The notes under the pieces: generated by a model
Databases searched by the model: none
Told to the model about the DNA's origin: nothing
Seen by the model: only the letters and a program-made list of their open reading frames with translations
Origin: Serripes groenlandicus
Lineage: Eukaryota > Mollusca > Bivalvia > Cardiida > Cardiidae
NCBI GenBank assembly: GCA_031761405.1
Contig: JASEVX010000003.1
Coordinates: forward strand, 143,274,350-143,338,349
Direction of reading: 5' to 3'
Length of the DNA: 64,000 nucleotides
Made by a program: the position numbers and the translations under genes
Part shown: positions 1-13,700 of the stretch, one piece after another
Layout: every line of letters starts with the position of its first letter
How positions within the stretch are numbered: the stretch's first letter is position 1

Positions 1-540
1 TGACGCCTGTTTGCTATGACTGTGTAACCAATCAAAACGGCTTTAACAAATTAAATAGAGGATCATTAAAGTAAGATTTGTATTATATTTTCTTAAAATC
101 AGACAAACACTTTCATAATAATGGAATTTTCAAATTTTGTCATTTTGCCCCTTTTCTGATGCCGCCTGACTGCCATGTTTTTCGACCAATCAGTATGGCT
201 TGAACAATTTTTATAGAGGGTCACCCAAGGAACATTTCTACCAAATTATATTTGAATCTGACATGCAGATTCGGAGGAGAAGATTTTTAAAGTTTGGACA
301 TTTTGTCCCCTTTCTGATGCCGCAGCAACCAAAGTTCTCAATGGAATTTAAATCTTTGAACAAATTTGAAAGAGGACCACCAAAGGAACATTCCTGTGAT
401 GTTTGGTGGAAATTAGTCTTGCGGTTCAGGAGGAGATGATGTTTAAAGCTAAAAGTTAACGCCGGACGGACGACGGACGACGGACAAAAAGTGATCAGAA
501 TAGCTCACCTTGAGCCTTCGGCTCTAGGTGATCTAAAAAA
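1..540 (+). mobile_element. Pearl-like element, family A variant, 3' part
   Basis: Divergent ~165-bp units (GATGCCGC, then CCAATCA, then AGGGTCACCCAAGGAAC) lead to a GGACGACGGACGACGGAC microsatellite at about 463-485 and a hairpin (TCACCTTGAGCC and its partner) at 504-531, ending in TAAAAA. The left end is beyond the window. Confidence 0.65.
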
Positions 541-1000
541 CCGGTTCACATTTGTGGTAGTTATTGCACAGAAACAGCAACAAACGACATTTTTTGTTAA
601 ATAAGGGGCCATAACTCCACCGAATAAAGTCCGCCGAAAGTGACGATCGAACTTGGCCTAGCGCTTAAGGCATTTAACCTTGTTACCAAGTTTGAAAAAA
701 AAAAGTCCACATTTGGGTAGTTATTGCACGGAAACAGCAACAAACGACATTTTTTGTTAAATAAGGGGCCATAACTCCACCGAATAAAGTCCGCTGAAAG
801 TGACGATCGAACTTGGCCTAGCCCTTAAGGCATTTAACCTTGTTACCAAGTTTGAAAAAAAACCGGTTCACATTTGTGGCAGTTATTGCACGGAAACGAA
901 GTGTGACAGACAGACAGACAGACAGACGGACAGACGGACAGACGGACAAACCGAAATTAATAACCCCCCTTTTTTTCTTCGAAAAAGCGGGGGATAAAAA
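541..1000 (+). mobile_element. Pearl-like element with ~161-bp tandem units and CAGA/CGGA microsatellite
   Basis: CACATTTG(T/G)G followed by AGTTATTGCAC recurs at about 546, 707 and 869. Then come CAGACAGACAGA and GGACAGAC repeats (907-947) and a 3' hairpin (CCCCCCTTTT, GAAAAAGCGGGGG) ending in ATAAAAA. Same layout as family A with an unrelated core. Confidence 0.6.
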
Positions 1001-1103
1001 GTTGTCTATATGTGTGAAAGGGTTAATTGCTGGTTTAAACTACTTTCAACAGTATCTCAGTCACAGAGACTTTCCTCAGTAAATAACAATTATAGCTGGC
1101 ATG

Positions 1104-1336
1104 TTAAAACCCTTTCCCTCATATAGATGCTCTCTGATGCCTCTCAATCAAACAAATTTTAAATACATTGTGGCAAAAGAAGAAATTGCTCTTAATGAGC
1201 AATTTCTCCTTTTGCCACAACGTTTTCAACTGTATTCAATAATTGTTCTTTGTAATTTTTACAGGCTGTTTATATGTTTGAGTAGATATTTTCAAAATCG
1301 TCTACTGCAGAATTGATGTATGTGGGAAATGGTAAA
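1104..1336. mobile_element. piggyBac-like hairpin MITE, decayed
   Basis: Left end CCCTTTCCCTCATATAGA, right end ATGTGGGAAATGGTAAA. The central palindrome GAAATTGCTCTTAATGAGC extends into GGAGAAATTGC and its partner. The TTAA at the right end has mutated. Confidence 0.7.
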
Positions 1337-1675
1337 TGCTTGGATAAGAATTGCTGAAATAAGAGAGTGGACAAAGCAAATTAAGTAAAGTTTCACGAAT
1401 TCAAGGGTCATTTCTGGAGCTATCTGTCTGAACTTTGTACAGATATTGTCTTTATGAATATTATGATCAAGTATGGTGAAGATTGGATAACTGAGAGTCT
1501 AGGGATAATCTGGCTTGAAATTGACTCGAATGGCCATAAATTGACTTGAATAGCCTTAACTAGTTGTCATATATTGTAAATTACATACAAAGAGGAACCA
1601 GTTTATGGATCACAAGGTCAGCATTCTACCTATGAAACACTGTCTCCCACCTGTTTTTGTACTGTCTGTATTTAC
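1337..1675. other. Intergenic/intronic stretch, weak repeat remnant
   Basis: No exon recognised. Phrases such as GGTGAAGATTGGATAA recall pearl-type cores, but no ends are visible. It lies downstream of exon 19, so it belongs to the next TIMELESS intron. Confidence 0.3.
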
Positions 1676-1794
1676 CTGTTCATTGGCTGGAGCTGAAAGT
1701 CCAATGGCTCTCAGAAAAGACAAGAAGACATTATCTTCCATTGCTGTCTCATTCTCCTCTGTAAGAGGAACAAGAGGCACAGAGACAGCAGTAT
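1676..1794 (-). CDS. TIMELESS: TIMELESS exon 19 of 19 in window
   Basis: 119 bp, acceptor TTATTTCAG, donor GTAAAT, ending in phase 0. Encodes [40 protein letters not shown]. The [11 protein letters not shown] string is nearly identical to human TIMELESS. No stop follows before the donor and no further exon was recognised in 1-1675, so the end of the gene lies left of the window. Confidence 0.95.
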
Positions 1795-4700
1795 CTGAAA
1801 TAACAAAGGCAGGAATGAACAAGAGCTGTCAGAGAACAGCGTGCTCGACATTTTTGTGCTTGCCAATAAAAAACAAGATGTATTTGTGAAACACTGATGC
1901 CCCCGAATGGCAACATCTAGGTCAAAGGTCAAGGTCGCCAGATCAAAAATATTGGTACTGACAGAAAGATCATGTCACAAGGAAAACACATGTGAAATAT
2001 GGTAGCCGTACCTGTTATGGTTCAAAAGTAGTGGTCAAGGTTAAAGTTTTTTTCGAGAATGGCAACATCTAGGTCAAAGGTCAAGGTCGCAAGGTGAACA
2101 ATTTTGGTACTGACAGAAAGGTCATGCCACAAGATATACACATGTGAAATATGGTAGCCGTACCTGTTATGGTTCAAAAGAAGTGGTCAAGGTTGAATGT
2201 TTTTTTCGAAAATGGCAAATCTAGGTCAAAGGTCAAGGTGGCAAGGTGAAAATTTTGGTACTGACAGAAAGGTCATGTCACAAGGTATACACATGTGAAA
2301 TATGGTAGCCGTACCTGTTATGGTTCAAAAGTAGTGGTCAAGGTTAAAGTTTTTTTCGTGCAGACAGACGTGCAGACAGGCCAAAAACTATATGCCCACC
2401 GAATCAGAGATTCCGGGGGCATAAAAAAAAGATTCAGTAAAAGAAAACAAAACCAATTACTTTATCATACATTTGTATAAGCAAAGTACTTTATAAGTTA
2501 AGTCATTAAAGGGTCATAATTTGAACAAAAAACTTCACAAAAACAAAACATGCAATTTCTTCTTTTGCCACAATGTTTTCCACCGAAATTCTATATCAAA
2601 AAGAGCCATCATTCTTAAAAATAACCTTGACAGAGTTATGTACTCTTGTCTGTTGATGGCCGTAATGATGGTAAATAAGTATTGTAATTGTATAAGCTAC
2701 ACTCTAATGGTTTTGAAAAAAAGTAGGGTGGTACAAAAACCTTAACCAAAATTCTAAGTCGAAAAAGGGCCATAATTCTTACAAAAGCCTTGGCAGAGTT
2801 ACATACTCTTGTCTGTTGATGTAGGTAATGATGGTGAATAAGTGTTGTAAGTTTCAAAGCAATATCTGTTATGGTTTTTACAAAAAAGTGAATTGGTACA
2901 TAAAACTTAACCAAGGTGTAAATGAATAAATGAATGTATAGTGTTTTATGGCGCATCGACAACCTAGGTCATTTAGCGCGCATATAAAATAAGAAGGGAG
3001 AAGTCGGAATATTCAAAAATCAAGTATATTGGTTAAAATAAGATGATGTGAAACAATTTGACAGAACTAAAAACTTATGTAATGTGAATGACATGTAATA
3101 ATATTATATGTAATATAAATAAGAGTCAATATATGTGTATGAGATGGCCATACAGGAATTTCAGTCCCTATCCATAAATACTTAACCCTTTCACACATAC
3201 AACAAATCTGCAGCAGATGACTTTTAACCCTTTCCCACTTGTAGATGCATTCTGATGCATCTGCAGCATATAACTTTTGAAAACTTTTGAAAAAATTGTG
3301 GCAAAAAATATCTCCATTTACCACAATGTTTTCAACTCTATTTAATAGCAAAACTCTCATTTATTGATATTTTTCATGTTATTGTCAATAAGTTTTGATA
3401 GTGGTCTGCTGCAGAATTGTGATGAAGCTTCACAGCAAACATCCTCTCAATGTCCTCTTTAAAATTCCTTTTAAATCTTTCTCTTTATCAACTGCAAACT
3501 AATATGTAAGCCTGAATGTATTCAAAGTCATCTTTGAAAACATCTTGGCATAATTGTGGAAAATCTCTACAAATTACAGTATAGTTATTATTTAAAGGTC
3601 ACTAGTGTGAAATAATTGCTCATTATCTCCATTAGTTTAATGTAAACTTATTTATTTTTACATTGATTTCGAAGCAAGCTTTCAGCTTATATTAATCATG
3701 CGCGATGCCTGCTTAGAGAAGACTTAATCAGTTCTTACTCGGTTTGTGAGGAAAAATATCAAAGGAAGAACATGCCTCATAAAGGGATTCGAACACCGGA
3801 CCTTTGGAAAGAGAGGCAGACACTCTACCACTGCACCAGTTTTCACCATTTTTCTTCAAAAGTTGCTTGATACAGGTCTGGTAATGTGAAAGTTGCATGA
3901 CTATGGAAAAGGAATAAGTAATTTCACTGAACCAAAAAGAACAATACCTTCTTCTTCCCTATCATCAGCAGTCATATTCAGTCGTCGCTGAATCCACTTT
4001 ATCTGATCCTTGTACCCTATACAAATAATGAACAAAGACACTTCTTTATGAATGTGAATGAAAGACCTTTCTTATGCATTTCAGCTCTGACTGTTATAGA
4101 TTTCATTGAAATACTTGAGATGAGCCACTCAACTATAAAAATATCAGAACAACAAGAATACCACCACACAGTCAATCTATAAACTAATGAAATTTTCAAA
4201 CCAGAAGGGCAACTTCAGTTATCACTAAATGTGATTAACCCTTTCCCAAATACAACAAATCTGCAGCAGACCACATAGAAAACATTTAGCCTAAAAATTG
4301 AAATTCTCTAAAAGAAGTATAATTTTCAAATTCAGTCGAAAATATTGTGGCAAAAGGTAATATTAATCATAATGAGCAATTTCACTTTTTGCCACGATGT
4401 TTTCAAAAGTTGTCTGCTGCAGATCTGTGAAAATGTGTCTATTAGAGTGATAGGTTTAGTACCCCTACATGTTGCTGTCACAGGACAGGGGTCATGTCTG
4501 CCTTCATAGTCAGGTCTTAGGTATAAACAATGTATAATAAACAAGTTAATGTCGTATTGCAAGCAATATGAAAGTCTCCTATAAAAATATACCTTGATCA
4601 TAACCTGGTACCAGATAAATGAAAAGAAGTGCTGTACATATAAGTTGTAACCAGTAACTTGGGAATTCTATGATACATGGTTTCTCATTTCGATCTTTGA

Positions 4701-7700
4701 CCTCTAAGTGTGACCTTTGAGGTACAGGCCTGTGTCTTGTTTGCCACATGGTAAAAATGTGTGCCCAGCAACTTGGGAATCCAATGATGCATGGTTGAGC
4801 TGTCCTATCAAACAGTACTCATTTTGACCTTTGACCTCTTAAGTGTGACCTTGACCTTTGAGGTACAGGCCTGGGTCTTATGCACAACACACGACCTCAT
4901 CATATTGAACATGTGTGCCCAGTAACTTGGGAATTCTATGATGTATGACTGAGATGTGGGCCGGACAAGGTACAATCCTATCAAACAGTACTCTTTTTGA
5001 CCTTTTAGCTCTAGGTGTGACCTTGACATTTGAGGTACAGGCCTGGTCTTCAGCACAACACGCTGCCTCAATATGGTGAATATTTGTGCCAAGTTTCTTG
5101 AAAATCCTATTATGAATGGTTAAGATGCTGGCTGGACAAGTTTAGGTGGGACTGACAGACAAAATCGACCAAACCTATAGTTCCCAAACCAGTCTCTGAC
5201 TGGTAAGGGACTAATAATCAAGGAAAATGAGCAAAAATCAACAAGTCTGTGAAACATTCTCCCAAATCCCAAAACAATAACTGTATTTTGTGATAATTAG
5301 TCAAACCACCCAATATCATTGAAATGTTTGCAAATATTCTACAGAAAATGAGTGAAATAAAGTAGAAACCAGTTATGACAGAATGAAAGAAGGACAAAAA
5401 GTATAGGGTAGCATCTTATACTCCTGTCAGTTTTGGCAGACATAAAAAGAACTAATTTCTACTCTTCCCACAATATTTTAAACTTTATATCAAGACAATT
5501 AATTTCTCCTAATTTCCAGATGCTATTTTTTTCTCTCATTTTGTTTAACCCTTTCCCTCATATGACAATTCTGCAGCATATGACTTTGAACATATTTATT
5601 CAAAAGATAGAAAATCTCTATAATTAAATGGATAACCTGTGATAAAAGTGGAAAACATTGTGGCAAAAGGAGAAATTGTTTGTTTTGAGCAATTTCTTCT
5701 TTTGTCACTATTTTTTCAAAAGGTTAAGCTGTCTGCTGCAGAGGCATCAGAAAGCGTCCATATGAGGGAAAGGGTTAATTAACCCTTTGCAAAATATGAC
5801 AAATCTGCACAAGATATTTCAATGAAAGAACAATTATTGAATAAAGTTGGAAACATTGTGACAAATGGAGAAATTGATCATTGCATTATTATTGCTGAAG
5901 TAACTCACAAAGCATCTGTATGTGGGAAAGTTTTAAATGCAGTTAACTAAAGAAATGAAACATCGGGTAAACAATGAACTGACCTTGTTTGACGATATCT
6001 GTGATGATATCTACCATTGTGTTCCCTGTTGTGCTAGTTGACCCCTCCCCTTCTTGCCTGTCTGACTCGGTATCCCCATCACTCCCACTTTCGGCAGACT
6101 TGTCACTGTCTCCACTGTTACCATCACCAGGAACGTCATCTTCATAGTCAGACCTCAACTCTTGCAGTTCCTCTCCTATAGATACAATAGTACCATTTAC
6201 AAGATGATATTTAACCTTTTCCCACATGAAACAATCTTGCAGCAGACTGATATAACCTTTGAAGCTTAAACTTCATTTAATCCTTTTCTGAAGCAACATA
6301 GCGGCTATCTATTTAAACTGAATAAATTATTTAAAGGGTCGGTAAGGGAACATTTCTGCTAAACTATCTTGAAATCTGACAAAAATTTAATAAGAATGGA
6401 ATTATACAGTTTTGTCATGTTGCCCCTTTTCTGATGCCGCCTTGCTGCCGTTTTTCAATGAATCAATATGGCTTGAACAGTTTTTGTAGAGGGTCACTCA
6501 AGGAACATTTTTACCAAATTATCTTGGAATCAGACATGCAGATTCTGGGGAAAAAGTATTTTAAAGTTTGGGCTTTTTCTAACTTTCTGATGCCGCAGCA
6601 ACCAAAGCTCTACACAGAATGTAAGTCTGAACAATTTTGAAAGAGGACCAATAAAGAAACATTCCTGTAAAGTAAAGTTGAAATTGGTCCAGTGGAATGG
6701 AAGAAGTTGTCATACATAGCTAAAACGTAAATTTACCCCATTTGTGATGACACCTGGTTGCTATGATTTTATAACCAATCAATAATGCTTAAACAAATTA
6801 AGAAGAACATCCATCACCCAATTAAAATTTCTTTGCAATTTTCTTAAAATCAAACAAGCACTTTCATAAAAATGGAATTTTTACATTTTTACATTTTTCC
6901 CCTTTTCTGATTCCACCTGGTTGCCATGTTTTCAACCAATCAGTATGGCTTGAACAATTATTGTAGAGGGTCATCCAAGGATCATTTATATTAAATAATA
7001 TTGGAATCAGACATGCAGATTCAGAGAAGGAGAATTTTAAATATTTGCCCTTTTCCCCCCATTCTGATGCCGCAGCAACCAAATATTTGAACAACTTTGA
7101 AAGAGGAACACCAAATGAACATTACTGTGAAGTAAGATTGAAATTGGTCCAGTGGCTTATCAGGAGATGTTGTTTAAAGCTCAAAGTTAACAACGGACAA
7201 CAGACAGATAGTGATCAGAATAGATCACATTAAGCCTCGGCTCAGGTCATATAAAAAAAATCTAAGGTAAATACATGATTATATGAAATGAACTCCTTGT
7301 AAATGGATGCAAATTTCTTTAGAAAATCTCTATGAGTAAAAGATTCATTTATGAATTGAGTTGAAAAGATTGTTGTGCAATCTTTCATTTGCCACAATGT
7401 TTTAAAAATTTGTCTGCTGGGAAGGGTCAAAAGGAAAGAGATTATCCAATTTGTGTGAATCCTGTTCGGGGATAACATGATATAATGGATAAGAACCTTC
7501 ACTAGCAGAATCCCCTCTCCTCCTCTTAGATCTTGTGGCGCCAGATTTTCCGCGCCGTTTATATAAATCCTTTCTATCATCCACAAGCTCCATACTAATT
7601 ATCTTCTTCATAATCGCTGGACGACTCCTTTTCTTACACATTTCTGCCATAATAGAACCCACAGAATCTGGAAAATAAAAATGTGTAAATGCTAGATGGC

Positions 7701-10700
7701 TTATGCTGGATGATTTTACGCTTTTGTTACAGCTGCAGAGCTCTAGACACATATTTCACATCCCTATATCCCTATATGAACTACAACATACGATTTAGTT
7801 GAGTCATAAGAGAGTCATAAGAGAGATATTGTTGGGAAAAGATCAGTTTACTTCTTACCTAGTCCACTGCATCTGCCTCATGTTCATATAACATAATGTC
7901 AACATTTAACCTTAATTAATAAAGCTGATTAACATTCTAAAGTAAACATTGAGGAGAATATGTATACCAGGACTAATGTTGGAAACAGAGCTACAAAAGA
8001 AAAGTACAAAACTCAAAAGTATACGGGTAAACTTAGATACACAGTCTTTAAGAATAGCAGGGCTCTTATGCCCTACACCCTGCAGTACATTTATTTCAAA
8101 TCATTAATAATATATCTATAGGTGCTACCTATTTACGGAAAAAAAAACCGCAAGATAATTATAAACAAAAGTTAAAGAGCATACTTTGGCCATAAAAAAG
8201 GATTTATAAGTAATTGACTAGACAATAATAATGTTAATGTCATGTTTCTTGCATTATTAAAAACATATTTGGAATTCGTATTGATGTTGTCTATTATTTG
8301 AACAGAAAATAATAAAGTAAAGACTTTCAGACAATCAAGGAATACATTTATAATGAACGAGATTAAAACATGAGGGCTAAGATGATCCTTAATCGATCAC
8401 CTGCATTATGACAAAGAAGCAAATAGATCAGCCCTTTTCTGATGCCACCTGGCGACTGCCTTTTTCAACCAGTCAATATGACTGGAACAAATTATGTAAG
8501 GGGTCACATTTCTGCTAAACCCTTTCCCTATTAGAGACGGTTTCTGAGGCCTATGCAACAGACGATTTAGGAAAAGATTGTCGCCACAAGAACAATTGCT
8601 TCTTATGAGAAAGTTTTTGCGGGAAACGACTTCGCTCCATTGACGTTACGCCAAGATGAAGTGTAACGGAAATGACGTCACGTCCTTCTTTGGCTACGAT
8701 ACAGTCAAAATTTAGTTTCGGGCGTAGAAGGCTAATGCTGTCGTTTTTTTGACGAACGGGAAAACATATTTTTTACAGATTTCCATTTATTTTTAACTTT
8801 TCGTACAAATGTTAATTCCCACATAACACAGCACTTAAATGATCTTAAATATCGATTTAAAAAAAATGATTAAAAAGACGACAATAATTTTCAATTTGTG
8901 TTTTTCTGCTCATTTTATACATACCCAAAATACCGATTTAAAAAAAAAAAAAAAAAAAGCCGACAATAATTTTCAATCTGTGTTTTACGTCTGCTTTTTA
9001 TACATATCCAAAATGGCGGCCCCCATGGATTTTTCCAGTTTCATTTCAGAAAGCTTCATGGGTTATTGAAAAAAAAAAAAAAAAAAAAAATCTCACACCT
9101 GTTAACTATATTAAAGCGAAAAAACCCATTCATGGTTTTTTTTTTTTCGTATTATTCATTTGGCTTGGAGAATTTTACATAAAGCATATATGTCAAATTA
9201 CGCCAAATACATATGCGACGTTGCTGATCTATTTGTCTCTAATAAAACCTTTGTTTGCGTAGAAATGAGTGTATTCAACAGCATGCATTGAATATATGTT
9301 ATTGAGTTTAAATTCATTGAAATGTATATAGGATGCACTGGAAATGATTAATTTGATCAATTTTAGTTCTTTGACCTTGTTTGAAAGTGAAAGTACAGTA
9401 TCTGAAAAACCATTTCGTCCCCACCCGATTTCATCCAAAATGAAGTAAACCATCTTTGCATTCTTATTTATTGTGTTCAACCTGAAAAGTGCTTAGAAAG
9501 CGCAACAATTGAGGTTTGAAACTGATTAATTTACATGGAAACAAAGAAGGAAGTTATTTGGTGTATTGTGACCTATAACAAGAGCTGTCGGAGGACAGTG
9601 CGCTTGACTATTCCATCGCTTATTTAAGTTACTGAGATAATGGACTCTAATGTAGTTGCATGCAAAACATTAACCATAGTTTCTTAAAGGGTGATAATTT
9701 GCATCATATGCAGGATAGAGTTATTTAACTTGATTATTTTCATAGGTGTGATGGTTAGGAAGGGTTGTATAACGTTTCAATGGAAAGCATCAAGAAGTTA
9801 CTAAGATATGGACTCTTAATGTAGTTGCACGCAAACCTTTAACCATAATTTCTAAGTAAAAAAAAAAAGGCAACAATTTGCACTATATGCAGGATAGAGT
9901 TATCTTAATTGGTTGTGTTTATAGTTGTGAAGTTTTTACTGAGATTACACTCTAAATGTAGTTGCAAAACTTTAACCAGAATTTCCAGAATGCAATGTAT
10001 CAAGTAGTTACTTAGAGATGGTCTCTTAATGTAGTTGCACACAAAACTTTAACAAGAATTTCTAAGTAAAAAAAGGGCCATAACTTGCATAAAATGCAGG
10101 ATCGAGTTATCTAACTTGATAATATAGATAGGTGTGATAGTTCGGTAAAGTTTCAATGCAATACATGTAGTAATTAAGTACTTATATTCTAAACCTTAAC
10201 CAAGGTGTAACGTGGACGCCGATGCCATGGTGAGTAGTATAGCCCTCATATTCTTCGAATAGTTGAGCTAAATTTATAGGTAGTTGAGAATTTTACATAA
10301 AAATATAAAGATAAGTATCAATTATATTATTCAGGTCAGTTAGCTACTTTTGTAAATATGATTTAACGTTGATTCTTGAGTTACTTCAAGATAAATTTAT
10401 ACTGCTCTTGACAGTATTTCAGACAAATCACGAGTTCTTGGCAAATGACTAAGAACCAAGACAAGCAATGTTCTCCAGACACTGTTGCATCAGCTGCCAC
10501 ACTATCTCCTTGAGCCATTTCCCCCATACAGATGCATCTTGCTATAATTTTTTCAACAGTTTTACTTTCATTTATAGATTAATACAGTTAAGTTCGAAAA
10601 GGTTTCATGCAAACAAGCTAACAATTATCACATCAGGTAGAAAGACTTTGTACCTGTAAGTTAAAAACAAAATCTATCAAACCTGAATCATCCTTGAACT

Positions 10701-13700
10701 TATCAAAGAGTTCCCTTAGTTCCATTTCATCTTCTTCTCTCCACGTCTTCACAGTGCTGTATAAATGTCACAAACAAGATATTTGACAGTGTCACATCAC
10801 TTAATTAATACTTTTCCACATACAGACGCTTTCTGAAGCCTTTGCTGCAGACTATTTCATAAAACACTGTGACAAAAGAAGAATTTGCTAAAAAACGAGC
10901 AATTTCTCATTTTGCCAAAAAAGATTAAACTTTCATTTATAGTGATTTTCCATATTTTTGCCCAGGTGATTTCAATGTTGTCTGCTGCAGTTTTGCTGCA
11001 TGTAGGAAAGGTTTAAACGTTTTAAACAGGGATCTTGACTAAGATTCAATTCAATTCAAAGCAAGTTATTTGTATAATTGTACACTGTGTATCGATATGA
11101 AGTGTGATAACAGTTCTAACGTATCTTTAGTTTTATGGAAAAAAAATTATGAAGTAATCCACAAAATAGGTTAAGTATGTGTTATACTAACCCTTTTGGT
11201 CTTTTCAAGTCTTTAGCACTAGAAATGAGCTCTTGTCGTTTCAATTCTCGGATAACCTGTCCTCTAGTTTTGTTGGTATCTGTTATATTATCCATGATGC
11301 AGTCCACAGCATCTTTACCCTCTAAAGTAATAAGTGTTAATCCATTAAAATAACAAAAATTAACTGTTTCCCACATAGAGACGCTTTCTGAGGCCTCTGC
11401 AGCAGACAACTTTTGAAAACATTGAGGAAAAAAGAGAATTTTTTCATTAAGTCACATTTTTTTTTAATAACACAAGAATTAAGCTTAATTAAATATCTCG
11501 CTGTGCCCCACTTTAACCATCAATGCAAGAGTAAATACAAAGACAAAATTATCCAAATTTGAAAGCCCTAGCCTTGTACACTATTGAGTAAAAAACTCGC
11601 TAACATTGAGCTAAATGCAAATGTATCAAGAGGCCAGAAAACACCTTGGTCTTGCTCTTGCTACTATGTCGTAGCGAGATAAAAACTCTCATTTATGGAA
11701 GATTGTCATATTTTTAATGAGATGTTGTTAAAAGGTATATTCTGATACCAAAGAATATTTAAATGTTGAAAAACACTCATTCCTGTGTAAACCATTTCAT
11801 TCATACAACAAATCTGCAGCAGACGACTTTTAAAACAAACCAACATTAATATGTAAAATCTCTATAAAGGGAAGTATAACCCTTGAATAGAAGTGAAAAC
11901 ATTGTTGCAAATGATGAAATTGCTCATTATGAGCAATTTCTACATTTGCCACTGTTTTCAAACGTTGTCTGCTGCAGAGGCGTCAGATAGCGTCTGTATG
12001 TGGGAAATGGTTACACACACCACATGCAGAAATAGTTGATGAATCTGGAGCAGATGACTTTTGAAAGTATTGTGACAAAAACAGATAATTTGATTATAAT
12101 GAGCAATTTCTCCTATTGTCACAGTCATTTCAACAATTTAATAATCACATGTCATTTACACAGGTTTTCAATAGTTTCGCTAATAGTTTATAAAGTCATC
12201 TTGTGTAGCTATCACTGAAAATGATCTATACCCCACAAATACCACATTGTCTCAAAAATTGACTAAAGATTAACCCTAGCCAATGTACACAAACTACTTG
12301 CAAACCACTTTGAAAACATTTTGAAAACAAAATATGTAAAAATCTCTATAAATGAAAGTATGGTCATTGAATTAATTTGAAAACATTGTGTGGCAAAAGG
12401 AGAAATTGCTCATAATGAGTATCTTTTCCTCTTGCAATAACGTTTTCAAAAACTCTAAATTGTGGCAACAATTGGGAAAGTGTTAAACCCTTTCCTACAT
12501 ACTGGCGTTTTTGAAAAAATTGTGACAAAAGGATAAATTGAACATGATGAGCAATTTCTACATTTGCCACTATGTTTTTAACTTTATTGATTTATTATAC
12601 TTACATTTACAGATACTTTTTCAAAAAAAAATCCAAATATTATCAAAATTAATCTGTTGCAGATATTTTGTATGTTGGAAAGGGGAATAACACTCACATT
12701 TTAAACCTTTCCCACATACAACAAATCTGCTGGAGATGAAAAAAAATTGTTTTGGGCACAAATCTGAAAAATCTCTGCAAATGGAAGTTTCTTCTTTTGT
12801 CACAATGTTTTCAAAAGTCAACTGCTGCAGATACGTCAGACTGTGTTTATTTGTGGGAAAGGGTTAAATGAGGCTTTATTTTACCTGTTTCCTGGTCCCC
12901 ATACTCTTCAAACAGACGTCTGACTTCCATCTCCCCTTGTTCATCCCAATTCGCTTTCCCTTTACTGAAAATAAAAATGTGTTTGTGAAACACCAAAACT
13001 TGTTAAAATCAGACTGCATACGTATATCAATTAATTGAGAGGATGCTTTCTTTGAAGTTTCATCACAATTGACCCACTGGTTACATAGAAGATGTTAACC
13101 CACGACGGACAAAGGTCAATAATAATAACTCACCTTGAACACTTTGTTACAAAAGGGTCATAATTAGCATATAAATGCAGGATAGAGTTATCTTTCTTAT
13201 TTATTTACATAGGTGTAATGGTTGGAAAGGGTAGTATAAAGTTTCAATGCAATGCATCGAGCAGTTACTGAGATATTGACTATTAATGTAGTTGCACGCA
13301 AAACTTTAACCAGAATTTCAAAAGTAAAAAAAGGGCCATGAGTTGTATTATAAATGCAGGATTTAGTTATCTGACTTAGTTATTTACAGGTACTGTAACT
13401 TGTAAGCATTGTAGAAAGTTCAATGCAATACATCTAGTAGTAACTGAGATATAGACTCTTGATGTAACCATTATGGCAAATTAATAAATATCTCCTTTTT
13501 CCATAATGGGAAATTTTTGGTTAAGATATCATTCATTTACCTGTTATAGGATCCGTAGCCCTCAACCAGTTCAATAGACTCCTTGTTGGTCTTCCAAAAC
13601 CACAGCTCCATGTAAGCTTTTGGATTATTCATAGCAACATCCACAAATTGTCTTACAATGTACACAGAAAACTTTGCCAATTCCTAAAAAACAAAAAACG

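Noticed and set aside
800..1082. Small proteins rich in DRQT repeats
   Set aside because: Translation of the CAGA/CGGA microsatellite of a pearl element.
1..1675. Final TIMELESS exon left of exon 19
   Set aside because: No minus-strand frame with an acceptor and C-terminal TIMELESS similarity was found; the sequence is pearl and MITE repeat.
1605..1889. 94-codon plus-strand frame over exon 19
   Set aside because: Antisense shadow of the TIMELESS exon running into a pearl element.
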